A stretch of 27,631 bases of DNA from contig CAMAQQ010000002.1 in the NCBI GenBank assembly GCA_945860575.1, positions 1 through 27,631 on the forward strand, written 5' to 3'. The DNA is from Ferrithrix thermotolerans DSM 19514. Lineage in GTDB: Bacteria; Actinomycetota; Acidimicrobiia; Acidimicrobiales; Ilumatobacteraceae. Below the pieces are notes generated by a model. That model did no database searches, was not told the origin of the DNA, and saw only the letters and a program-made list of their open reading frames with translations. A program made the position numbers and the translations under genes. Positions 7,212-14,938 of this stretch are shown piece after piece. How positions within the stretch are numbered: the stretch's first letter is position 1; each line of letters begins with the position of its first letter.

Positions 7212-8432
7212 TTAGTTGGGTTTGGGCTCTTTGGGCAATCCAAGCACCATCTCGCCGATGATATTGCGTTGAACTTGAGAAGAGCCCGCGTAAATTGTGC
7301 CTGCACGCGCATTCAAGAATGTCATCGCCCAACTCATCGAACTATTTTCGGCGCCGCCATCGTCTGTTTGAAACGACGAAATCGGTTTGCGCCCGACGGG
7401 CACAAGGCCATCTGCGCCGAGAATATCCATCGCAAGTTCGGTAACTATTTTGTGATATTCGCTCCAATACAACTTTGAGATTGCGCCGTCTGGCCCTGGA
7501 TGATGACCGGCAACAAATTTTGTAAGCGTACGCAAGCCGAGGTATTTCATAATTTGCACTCGGCCGTAGCACTCGCTTAAGCGTTGACGAATTCTCGGAT
7601 CGGTTGAAACGCCACGTTCTTGGGCAAGCGCAAGAAGTCGATCAAATTCGGCTTGAAACCGAATCGACAATGTTGCCGCCGCTTCTCCGCGTTCGTATCC
7701 AAGTAGCGACATCGCAACAGCCCAACCGTTATTCAATCCACCGACGATGTTTTCTTTTGGACATGCCGCATCGGTGTAGAACACTTCGTTGAATTCGCTC
7801 TCGCCTGAGATCATCTTGATCGGGCGCACTTCAACTCCTGGCTGACGCATATCAACCAATAAAAACGAGATACCTTTATGTTTTGGCGCATCAGGATTTG
7901 TGCGAGCGAGCGTGAAAATATGTGTCGCATGCTGACCAGATGAAGTCCAAATTTTTTGCCCGTTTAAAATAAATTGATCGCCGTCGAGAGTTGCCTTTAG
8001 TGCGACGTTGCCAAGATCTGAACCGGCGTTTGGTTCGCTGTATCCCTGACACCAAAGATCTTGACCCGAAATAATTCTTGGTAGGTAATGTCTTTTTTGT
8101 TCTTCGGTGCCCCAGATCAGCAATGTGTTGCCGAGCATTTGAATACCAAAAACATCGTTGAACGAACCTGTTGGCACGCCAGCACGTGCAAATTCTTCGG
8201 CAACGATCACTTGCTCAAGAGCCGAGAGCCCACCACCGCCGTATTCAACGGGCCAACCTGGTGCAAGGTACGGACTCGACGAAAGCACCTGTCGCCACTG
8301 CTTCATAAACTCTTCGGCGGCGTTGCCTTCCAGAGAACCGATTCCCTTCCAAGTTGCAGGGAGTTTCTCAGCCAAAAATGCTTGGACCTTCTCGCGATAT
8401 TCTTCAGCCGCAGGCTCGTAGACAGGTTTCAT
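7212..8432 (-). CDS. Acyl-CoA dehydrogenase (FadE family)
   Basis: FAD-dependent alpha,beta-dehydrogenase of acyl-CoA thioesters, 406 residues, full length. The family signature GYSEPNAGSDLG is at 130-141, NGQKIWTSS at 157-165, and the C-terminal YAGSSQVQRNIIGEMVLGLP at 381-400. The usual catalytic glutamate of the YEGT motif is alanine here (A382). Glu247 in LLGYERGEA sits where isovaleryl-CoA and long-chain dehydrogenases carry their alternative base, so activity is still plausible. This arrangement resembles actinobacterial FadE enzymes for branched or sterol side chains, but the substrate cannot be read from the sequence. The gene overlaps the upstream ROK kinase by ATGA. No other beta-oxidation gene is in the window. 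Confidence 0.93.
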   Translation of the reverse strand: MKPVYEPAAEEYREKVQAFLAEKLPATWKGIGSLEGNAAEEFMKQWRQVLSSSPYLAPGWPVEYGGGGLSALEQVIVAEEFARAGVPTGSFNDVFGIQMLGNTLLIWGTEEQKRHYLPRIISGQDLWCQGYSEPNAGSDLGNVALKATLDGDQFILNGQKIWTSSGQHATHIFTLARTNPDAPKHKGISFLLVDMRQPGVEVRPIKMISGESEFNEVFYTDAACPKENIVGGLNNGWAVAMSLLGYERGEAAATLSIRFQAEFDRLLALAQERGVSTDPRIRQRLSECYGRVQIMKYLGLRTLTKFVAGHHPGPDGAISKLYWSEYHKIVTELAMDILGADGLVPVGRKPISSFQTDDGGAENSSMSWAMTFLNARAGTIYAGSSQVQRNIIGEMVLGLPKEPKPN

Positions 8433-9289
8433 GAATCACATCCTAGATTGCGAGCTACTGCTGCCGCCCCAACGAGCGGCGATAACTGACCGAGCCCAGC
8501 CCTGCAAACAGTGAAGTCACGAATAAATTCAATCTTGGCAATGCGATTTAGCTCGCTTTGCACGGTCTCAAAAAATGGGTCGCCAAAACCGAGAGCCACA
8601 GAACCAGCGATCACAGCGCTACGCAAATCCATTATTGCGCCGACACTGGTGAGTGCTCGTGCTACAAGTCGACCTGTATTTTGAATTACTTCAAGACCTG
8701 CCTCGGCTGCGGGTTTACCAGTGATTGCTTCGATAGACCGACCAGATGCGTGCGCCTCAAGACAACCTTGCGAACCACAAGCACATAACCGACCGTTGGG
8801 TTCAACAATTACATGACCGATGTGACCCGCATTGCCGATTCTGCCGTTGAGAATCTTTCCGCCCGAGATGATTCCGCCACCAACGCCAGTTGACACGACC
8901 ATGCCAATGACATCTGTTTGGCCGGCTACGGCACCACACCAGACTTCACCCTGCACCAGCGCTTTCGCATCATTGTCGATATAGACGGGCATCTGAGTAA
9001 GTTCTTGCAACTTTGAGCGCAATGGAAAATCACGCCATTCCGCAATGTGCAAAGTAGAAACCAGTTCGCCATCTGGAGTCATCGGTCCGCCACATCCGAC
9101 GCCACAACCAACAAGCTCAACATCGGTCAATGCGAGTTGCGACTTTATTAATTCACTTAATGCTTGCCACACATTTGTCTGTGGCGTTACGGCTCGCCCA
9201 TGCAACAGAACTTCACCATTTAAAGAAACGACTCCGACTGAAAGTTTCGTGCCACCGATGTCAACTGCGAAATAACCGCGCGAAGTCAC
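8429..9289 (-). CDS. ROK family sugar kinase (first copy)
   Basis: Predicted cytoplasmic hexose kinase, 286 residues. The phosphate-binding DIGGTK is at 10-15, the catalytic aspartate in IDNDAKA at 107, and the zinc site CACGSQGC with cysteines 169, 171 and 176. The motif normally read as E-x-G-H before the zinc cysteines is HIGH here (H156, H159), so the sugar-contacting glutamate is replaced by histidine. That change suggests a substrate other than plain glucose, or altered specificity. There is no helix-turn-helix, so it is a kinase and not a ROK repressor. It lies 12 bases after the DUF3040 gene and overlaps the acyl-CoA dehydrogenase start by ATGA. Confidence 0.9.
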   Translation of the reverse strand: MTSRGYFAVDIGGTKLSVGVVSLNGEVLLHGRAVTPQTNVWQALSELIKSQLALTDVELVGCGVGCGGPMTPDGELVSTLHIAEWRDFPLRSKLQELTQMPVYIDNDAKALVQGEVWCGAVAGQTDVIGMVVSTGVGGGIISGGKILNGRIGNAGHIGHVIVEPNGRLCACGSQGCLEAHASGRSIEAITGKPAAEAGLEVIQNTGRLVARALTSVGAIMDLRSAVIAGSVALGFGDPFFETVQSELNRIAKIEFIRDFTVCRAGLGQLSPLVGAAAVARNLGCDS

Positions 9290-9301
9290 CCGGAAAGTTC
9301 T

Positions 9302-9655
9302 CTAGCGCTCGCGCGTAAACTTTTCGCGCATGCGTTGGGCATTCGCGCGAGATGCTTTCAACGATTCAGAGACGTCACGCAGGCCAACTTTTGACATCGC
9401 ACGCAATTGGCGTTCGACGATTAATGCACATGCAAGCATTGCCAGAAAACCGACGAATGCCAGGGCAAAATGAACTTGCAAACCAAGAATTGTTAAAACC
9501 ATTGAGGCAACAATTCCGACACCTGCCCACCAAGCGGTCTTCGCCGAATGTCGATACAGACCTTTTGAAGAGACGGCTTGAGCAAACTTTTCATCCTCTT
9601 TGAGATCGTGCTCAATTTGCGCAAGAATTTGTCGTTCGTTGTCTGATAACGGCAC
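9302..9655 (-). CDS. DUF3040 family membrane protein
   Basis: Small inner-membrane protein of 117 residues. The opening MPLSDNERQILAQIEHDLKEDEKFA is the hallmark of DUF3040, a family found in actinobacteria. Two hydrophobic helices at about 41-59 and 62-81 form a hairpin, and a basic C-terminal tail (84-117) is probably cytoplasmic. Function is unknown. The start is GTG 9655, with GGAGG four bases upstream; an overlapping ATG in another frame is not used. It sits between dinB and the first ROK kinase, about 66 bases after dinB. Confidence 0.9.
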   Translation of the reverse strand: MPLSDNERQILAQIEHDLKEDEKFAQAVSSKGLYRHSAKTAWWAGVGIVASMVLTILGLQVHFALAFVGFLAMLACALIVERQLRAMSKVGLRDVSESLKASRANAQRMREKFTRER

Positions 9656-9721
9656 ATGACCTCCACTGTCGCTTTGTGATTCGGTTGACTCTTAATTCTC
9701 TAGCCCGATTGTAGGCGAGGT

Positions 9722-11005
9722 TTATTGCGATTTAGGGTCGCTGGGGCCCCACTTTGAAGAACTTGGGTCACGCTCTTGACCAAGTGTGCTCGCAGGCTTT
9801 ATCGCCGAATCACCGAACCGATCGCGAATCTCGTCGATTGCCGAAGTAGTAGTACTCCAGGCGGCGTCTAAATTATTGGCTGATTCATCGCCCGAAGTCA
9901 CATCAAACAAACTCATTTGCTGTTCGGGGGCGACAAGATTTCTCGCACTCACGCCGAGCAACCGAACACCAGCTTTCAAGTCAATATTACGTAACAACGG
10001 CTCGAGCAGTCGAACCATCGCCGGCGCCGTCGAGACCGGCATTTCGACGCTTATCGACCGCGTTACCAACTGAAAGTCTGAGTATTTAATTTTCAACGAA
10101 ACCGTTCGCGCGCCAACACCCGAATTTCGACACCGAGTCGCCACAGAATCTGCAAGTCGCACAAGAATGTCATGTGCAGTTTCGTATTCGGTGATGTCAC
10201 TTGAAAAAGTCTCTTCGTGGCCAATTGATTTGGCGTCGCGGTCAGGTTCAACATCTCGATCATCAATGCCTTGCGCGAGCATTGTCAAATGACGCCCTTG
10301 TGAATCGCCCAGAACTGCAATCAACACTGCTAAGTCGAATGCTGCGAGGTCTCCGACTGTTTTGATTCCGAGGCCTTGAAGTTTCTTTAGCGTCACTGGT
10401 CCGACTCCCCAAAGCGCATCAACATCAAGGGGATACAAAAATTCGAGTTCGTGAGTCGGCACGACTTCAAAAACTCCATGCCCCGCGACGACTCCTTGTC
10501 GTGACGCTTTGGGCTTGGCAACAACTGACGCAAGTTTCGCCAAAAACTTATTCGGCGCAATGCCGACGCTACAAGTCAGTTGAGTTACTTCGGCAACGCG
10601 ACGCCTGACTTCGTGAGCGATTGTTGAACCAGAGCCAAATAGCCGCAACGAACCAGAGACATCCATGAATGCTTCATCCAGTGAAAGTCCCTCAACTAAC
10701 GGTGTGAACTCGTTGAATACTTGAAATACTTCGGCGCTGACATCCGAATAATGATCGTGGTCTCCTGGCAAGAAAATTGCCTGCGGGCAAAGTCGTTTTG
10801 CCTGCGACGACGACATCGCCGAAAAAACGCCAAACCTTCGGGCCTCATATGATGCTGCGGCGACTACGCCTCGCGAACCATCGCCACCGACAACTACTGG
10901 CTTACCAACAAGATGCGGATTTCGACGTAATTCGACTGCAACATAAAACATGTCCATATCCACATGCAAAATCGTTCGGAAATCCGAACTTTGGCGAGCA
11001 CCCAC
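9722..11005 (-). CDS. dinB: DNA polymerase IV (DinB), Y family
   Basis: Low-fidelity translesion polymerase, 427 residues. The palm metal site is DMDMF (D16, D18) plus SLDEAF with D110 and E111. The steric-gate position is Y21, where many bacterial enzymes have Phe. Thumb helix-hairpin-helix (WGVGPVTLKKLQGLG, 199-213) and little-finger domain follow. The clamp-binding motif QMSLF is at 363-367, followed by about 60 unconserved residues, longer than usual. The GTG start lies seven bases after a TAGCGT -10-like box, so the message may be leaderless. It is divergent from the small membrane protein gene at 11062, with 56 bases between starts. No LexA-type box was recognised in that gap. Confidence 0.95.
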   Translation of the reverse strand: MGARQSSDFRTILHVDMDMFYVAVELRRNPHLVGKPVVVGGDGSRGVVAAASYEARRFGVFSAMSSSQAKRLCPQAIFLPGDHDHYSDVSAEVFQVFNEFTPLVEGLSLDEAFMDVSGSLRLFGSGSTIAHEVRRRVAEVTQLTCSVGIAPNKFLAKLASVVAKPKASRQGVVAGHGVFEVVPTHELEFLYPLDVDALWGVGPVTLKKLQGLGIKTVGDLAAFDLAVLIAVLGDSQGRHLTMLAQGIDDRDVEPDRDAKSIGHEETFSSDITEYETAHDILVRLADSVATRCRNSGVGARTVSLKIKYSDFQLVTRSISVEMPVSTAPAMVRLLEPLLRNIDLKAGVRLLGVSARNLVAPEQQMSLFDVTSGDESANNLDAAWSTTTSAIDEIRDRFGDSAIKPASTLGQERDPSSSKWGPSDPKSQ

Positions 11006-11061
11006 GAATCAAACGCTAGCCATGCATCGCAACTTGGGTTCGTGAACCTACGCTCATAAGG
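11006..11061. promoter_or_regulatory. Divergent promoter region dinB / small membrane gene
   Basis: This 56-base gap must serve both strands. Minus strand: TAGCGT at 11013-11018, seven bases before the dinB GTG. Plus strand: TACGCT at 11049-11054, seven bases before the ATG at 11062. Both fit a TANNNT -10 box with transcription starting at the start codon. No good -35 is visible on either strand. Confidence 0.4.
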
Positions 11062-11337
11062 ATGACTACCAAACAGGACACTAATGCTCGCGCACTTTCG
11101 GCCCTGCCTTCGGTAGGTGCGCGCGTTATCGCCTTTATCGGGATCATGCTTGCTGGTTTCGCGGGTGCGCTAATTGGATTTTCGCTAATTGATTTGCAGT
11201 GTCAAGGTTCGTGTGATGTGCCGAACTCGATTGGCCTCGTATCTGGAGCGGTGATCAGCGCAGCAGGAATGAGCGTTGTTGTCGTGCTTGTTTTGCGAGC
11301 AGTCGGTGAATGGCGAGAACTTGATGGTCATAAATGA
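11062..11337 (+). CDS. Small two-helix membrane protein, function unknown
   Basis: A 91-residue protein with two strongly hydrophobic segments at about 21-44 and 58-80. They are separated by a loop containing two cysteines (LQCQGSCDVP), which could form a disulfide if it is extracytoplasmic. The N terminus is polar and the C terminus is charged. I do not recognise a family. Its last codons overlap the next gene by ATGA, so it is translated with the inositol-monophosphatase-type gene. The sequence AAGG sits directly against the ATG, too close for a normal ribosome-binding site; a TACGCT box seven bases upstream suggests a leaderless message instead. Confidence 0.75.
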   Translation: MTTKQDTNARALSALPSVGARVIAFIGIMLAGFAGALIGFSLIDLQCQGSCDVPNSIGLVSGAVISAAGMSVVVVLVLRAVGEWRELDGHK

Positions 11338-12122
11338 GCAACTCTGAATCGAAAGTTCTTCTAGAAATCTGCATAGAACTCGCGGTGACCGGTGGCAAGC
11401 GGGCGTATGCAGGCCGGCGCGCCGGATTGAAAGATGTTCAAACTAAAACAACCAGCACCGACATGGTTACCGAATTCGACAAGGCCACGGAAAAATACAT
11501 CGTCGATGAAATTCGTTCTCGCCGACCCGACGACTCAATTATTGGCGAAGAGGGTGGCTCGCACTCTGGTAACAACAACTACACATGGTGTATCGACCCA
11601 ATTGATGGCACGACAAATTTTCTATATGCCTTGCCGAGTTGGAGCGTGTCTATTGGTATTAGCGATGAAAATGGCCCACTAGTCGGTGTCGTATATATAC
11701 CCGCGCTAGACGAAGTATTTTCAGCGACCCGTGGCGGTGGGGCATTTTTGAATGGTGAACGAATTCGATGCAACGAAATTACAGATATTGCAAAAGCATT
11801 GGTTTGCACGGGCTTTAGTTATTCGCCAGAACATCGAACTCTTCAATCAAAGCGTGTCTCGACTTTTATTCACAAAGTGCGAGATATTCGTCGACTCGGG
11901 GCGGCAAGTGTAGACATATGTTTCGTGGCGTGCGGAAGAGTTGACGCGTATTTTGAAGAGAATTTACATTCTTGGGATATCGCGGCGGCAGAACTAATTG
12001 CCATTGAGGCTGGTGCGCGCAGTGGAGATTTTCATGGCGCCATTTCAAGCCCGGCCGAAATTTTGATCGCCTGTCCTGAGATTTTTGAAGCATTAAGTGA
12101 TTTGATTTGCGAAGGCAATTAG
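11334..12122 (+). CDS. Inositol monophosphatase family protein
   Basis: Metal-dependent phosphatase of the inositol-monophosphatase/FBPase/CysQ superfamily, 262 residues, full length. The three metal-site motifs are present: GEEGG at 71-75, WCIDPIDGTTNF at 85-96, and SWDIAAAE at 213-220. TEFDKATEKYI near 47-56 is the substrate-side helix. Substrate may be inositol-1-phosphate, histidinol phosphate or another small sugar phosphate; members of this family are promiscuous. A PimB-type enzyme for phosphatidylinositol mannosides occurs elsewhere in the window, which would fit an inositol supply role, but that is inference. It overlaps the preceding small membrane gene by four bases, and glpK follows 43 bases later. 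Confidence 0.9.
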   Translation: MSNSESKVLLEICIELAVTGGKRAYAGRRAGLKDVQTKTTSTDMVTEFDKATEKYIVDEIRSRRPDDSIIGEEGGSHSGNNNYTWCIDPIDGTTNFLYALPSWSVSIGISDENGPLVGVVYIPALDEVFSATRGGGAFLNGERIRCNEITDIAKALVCTGFSYSPEHRTLQSKRVSTFIHKVRDIRRLGAASVDICFVACGRVDAYFEENLHSWDIAAAELIAIEAGARSGDFHGAISSPAEILIACPEIFEALSDLICEGN

Positions 12123-12165
12123 ATGCTGTTGAGACGGCGACAAATTATTTGTAAGTTATAAGCCA

Positions 12166-13620
12166 ATGAGCGTCGTCATTGCCATTGATGCAGGAACAAC
12201 TGGCGTGCGGTCTCGCGCAGTGTTTGCCGACGGTTCTGATTCGATTTCGTCGTATCGCGAATTTACTCAATACTTTCCACAACCTGGTTGGGTTGAACAT
12301 GATGCCCAAGAAATATGGCAGGCAGTCCTCGCGACATTGCAAGACGTCGCCCGGCAAATAAACCAAACGATTACCGCAATCGGAATCACCAATCAACGCG
12401 AGACAATCGTTGCCTGGAACAAACAAACGGGCAAGCCATACGGTAACGCAATAGTTTGGCAAGACCGACGAACCGCCGATCGGTGTGTTCAACTCGCCGA
12501 GAATTTGCCATTGGTGCGACAACAAACCGGTTTGGTTCTCGACCCTTATTTCTCAGGAACAAAAATCGAATGGCTGTTGCATAACCGCGAAATTCGGCAA
12601 GATGACGATCTTTGTATCGGAACGATCGACTCTTGGCTGATTTGGAATCTGACTGGATCAAAATCTTTTGTTACAGACTGCACAAATGCAAGCAGAACAA
12701 TGTTGTTTGACATCTCAAAATTGTGTTGGAGTGATCAACTAACCAAATTGCTTGGCATACAACAGAAGTTTTTGCCTGAAGTTCGCGCATCAAGTGGCGA
12801 CTTTGGTGTCACCATTCAACACGGTTCTGTGCCGGCAGGCATCTCAATCAGCGGTGTTGCGGGCGACCAACACGCGGCACTATTCGGTCAAGCGTGTTTT
12901 GATGCGGGTAGCACCAAAAATACATACGGCACAGGCAGTTTCGTGTTGATGAATATCGGAACAAAATGCCCGTCACCCAGAGATGGGATGCTGACAACTA
13001 TTGCTTGGCAACTTGGTAGCGACCGACCAATCTATGCACTTGAAGGTGCAATTTTCGTGACGGGTGCTGCAATTCAATGGCTACGCGACGGCTTGAACAT
13101 CATCGACAATGCCAGTGAAATTACCGCCCTAGCGCAAAGCGTCAACGACTCGGGTGGCGTCGTAGTTGTACCCGCGTTCACAGGTCTTGGTAGTCCGTGG
13201 TGGGATGCATACGCGCGCGGTGCGATTTTTGGTATCACTCGCGGTACCTCGCGCGCACATATCGCACGAGCCACAATTGAATCGATCGTGTTTCAAACCC
13301 GCGATGTCGTTGAAGCAATGTCAAAAGCATCTGGAGTGGCGATTACCGAATTAAAAGTTGATGGTGGCGCTTCGGTAATTGATTTTATGTTGCAATTGCA
13401 ATCCGATCATCTAGGAGTAAATGTGCTGCGGCCAAAAGAATTAGAGACGACCGCGATTGGTGCGGCGTATCTCGCAGGTTTAGCAAAGGGAGTTTGGCAA
13501 TCAACGCAAGATATCTCCGATGCATGGCAACTTGAAAAAACTTTTATACCCTCTACGAAACCGAGTGGTTACGAAATTTGGCAGACGGCCGTCAAGCGAT
13601 CGATGAACTGGGCGAAATAA
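12166..13620 (+). CDS. glpK: Glycerol kinase
   Basis: FGGY-family kinase converting glycerol and ATP to sn-glycerol-3-phosphate; 484 residues is close to the usual size. The residues that hold glycerol in the E. coli enzyme are all present: R78-E79 in GITNQRET, Y128 in DPYFSGTK, and the catalytic D234 in VAGDQHAAL. The first phosphate-binding loop DAGTTGVR is at 8-15, and the late FGGY signature runs through PWWDAYARG and VDGGAS. It follows the phosphatase gene on the plus strand, with no strong Shine-Dalgarno sequence. Its product feeds glpD about 9 kb away. It converges on the second ROK gene with only 13 bases between stop codons. Confidence 0.95.
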   Translation: MSVVIAIDAGTTGVRSRAVFADGSDSISSYREFTQYFPQPGWVEHDAQEIWQAVLATLQDVARQINQTITAIGITNQRETIVAWNKQTGKPYGNAIVWQDRRTADRCVQLAENLPLVRQQTGLVLDPYFSGTKIEWLLHNREIRQDDDLCIGTIDSWLIWNLTGSKSFVTDCTNASRTMLFDISKLCWSDQLTKLLGIQQKFLPEVRASSGDFGVTIQHGSVPAGISISGVAGDQHAALFGQACFDAGSTKNTYGTGSFVLMNIGTKCPSPRDGMLTTIAWQLGSDRPIYALEGAIFVTGAAIQWLRDGLNIIDNASEITALAQSVNDSGGVVVVPAFTGLGSPWWDAYARGAIFGITRGTSRAHIARATIESIVFQTRDVVEAMSKASGVAITELKVDGGASVIDFMLQLQSDHLGVNVLRPKELETTAIGAAYLAGLAKGVWQSTQDISDAWQLEKTFIPSTKPSGYEIWQTAVKRSMNWAK

Positions 13621-13622
13621 AA

Positions 13623-13640
13623 GCTTTAATTTTTTAAAGC
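13623..13640. terminator. AT-rich hairpin between convergent glpK and ROK genes
   Basis: GCTTTAA at 13623-13629 and TTAAAGC at 13634-13640 form a perfect 7-bp stem around a TTTT loop. The right arm lies inside the 3' end of the minus-strand ROK gene and includes its stop. It may end transcripts in both directions, though the stem is weak and no separate U tract follows. Confidence 0.45.
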
Positions 13641-14491
13641 GCCGACAACAACGCGGCACCGATTGCGCCCGCGCTTTCACCGAGTTGTGCCACGCGCAAT
13701 TCTGGGTGCTCACGATTTTCAGGTGCGTAAAGCAGTTTTTTGAACCAGTTCTTGATATGAGGCATCACAGAATCTGCTGCTTCGGCCAGACCGCCACCAA
13801 TCACAATCACATTTGGGTCGGTGATGTTCGTCAAGTTCACCAAACCAATCGCGACCCACTTGCCAAATGCATCTAAGTAACCCAGAGCCTGCTTGTCGCC
13901 TGCGACTGCGCGAGCAATAACTTCTTCACCGCGCTCGCCACCAGCAATTGTTGCCAGCCCAGAACCCGACGCATAACGCTCCCAACATCCGCGTTGCCCG
14001 CACGGGCACAATATGCCTTGCGACTCAACGATCATGTGTCCGATCTCGCCGGCAAAACCATGACTACCCCGCTGCAACTTAGAACCAGAAACAAATCCGC
14101 CACCGATTCCGGTGCCCAAAGTAACCATCCACATATCGGTGGCGCCACGACCAGCACCGTATTGCCACTCTGCGTGCGCGGCGCAAGTTGCGTCGTTTTC
14201 AACATCAATTGTGTGACCAAGTTCTTTTTGTAATAGCGTGCGCAGGTCAAGTTCGATCGCACCAGTCAAATTGGGGGATTCTCGCACAACACCAGACGGT
14301 GTGATTAGCCCCGGCACACCGATACCGAGAGTTTTATACTCACCGAGTTCTCTCGCGATTTCTGCAAGCGTCGAAACTAAGTGGTCGGCGTGTGGCGTCG
14401 GACGGCGAACAGACTTAACAATTTCTCCGCCATCGAACAGAACTCCGAGACATTTTGTTCCGCCGACATCAATGCCAGCAACCGCAGTCAC
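13634..14491 (-). CDS. ROK family glucokinase (second copy)
   Basis: Cytoplasmic ROK sugar kinase, 285 residues, probably glucokinase. DVGGTK at 8-13 binds phosphate, the catalytic aspartate is D100 in VENDAT, the sugar motif is intact EIGH (E149, H152), and the zinc cysteines are 162, 164 and 169 in CPCGQRGC. LGTGIGGG at 125-132 is the adenosine-side loop. Unlike the ROK copy at 8429, it keeps the glutamate expected for glucose. It overlaps the upstream SRPBCC gene by ATGA and is the last gene of a long minus-strand run. SRPBCC plus ROK glucokinase side by side is a familiar actinobacterial arrangement. Confidence 0.92.
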   Translation of the reverse strand: MTAVAGIDVGGTKCLGVLFDGGEIVKSVRRPTPHADHLVSTLAEIARELGEYKTLGIGVPGLITPSGVVRESPNLTGAIELDLRTLLQKELGHTIDVENDATCAAHAEWQYGAGRGATDMWMVTLGTGIGGGFVSGSKLQRGSHGFAGEIGHMIVESQGILCPCGQRGCWERYASGSGLATIAGGERGEEVIARAVAGDKQALGYLDAFGKWVAIGLVNLTNITDPNVIVIGGGLAEAADSVMPHIKNWFKKLLYAPENREHPELRVAQLGESAGAIGAALLSAL

Positions 14492-14937
14492 GACTCGCAG
14501 CGAACCTTTAGTTCCTTCAAGGTGTGTAATATTCGGCCTTCGGCACGACGTTTGATGAAACCCGGAATTGGAACTATCAACTCAATAGATAATAAGTATG
14601 TAACTTTTGTTGAATCCCCTGATGATTCGAATCGGTATTCGCCATCGATCGCACGCTCGATGTCACCTTCAGCAAGATGCCACGAAATGCTTTTTGGCGC
14701 TTTCGAATAGTCATATTTAAGCGAGTAACTCGAGCTTCGTCCTAGCGCGGCAACTCGATAGTCGACCAACACAGGTCGCGAATTCGCATCACGCTCACGA
14801 ATATTCACTTCTTTCACATCGTGTGCCCATTGCGGATACTGTTCAACATCAGACGCCACCGCAAAACAATGCTCTGGTGTCGCCGCGATTATTTCTGACT
14901 CAACTGCTGTATCTGGCACCCCACTATTCAAACACAA
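14488..14937 (-). CDS. SRPBCC (START-like) family protein
   Basis: A 149-residue protein with the helix-grip pattern of the polyketide cyclase/START superfamily. It opens with TAVESEIIAATPEHCFAVASDVEQYPQWAHDVKEV, continues through a series of beta strands, and closes with an amphipathic helix after PIPGFIKRRAEGRI. The cavity of this fold binds hydrophobic ligands; no catalytic role can be assigned. The start is uncertain: TTG 14937 lies directly after the glycosyltransferase stop, while GTG 14919 would start just before the conserved part. Neither has a good ribosome-binding site. It overlaps the ROK gene by ATGA. Confidence 0.82.
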   Translation of the reverse strand: MCLNSGVPDTAVESEIIAATPEHCFAVASDVEQYPQWAHDVKEVNIRERDANSRPVLVDYRVAALGRSSSYSLKYDYSKAPKSISWHLAEGDIERAIDGEYRFESSGDSTKVTYLLSIELIVPIPGFIKRRAEGRILHTLKELKVRCES

Positions 14938-14938
14938 A

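Noticed and set aside
7018..7332. 104-codon minus-strand frame between the acyl-CoA dehydrogenase and HNH genes
   Set aside because: It overlaps the conserved 85-residue gene in another frame and the end of the dehydrogenase gene. It shows no family pattern.
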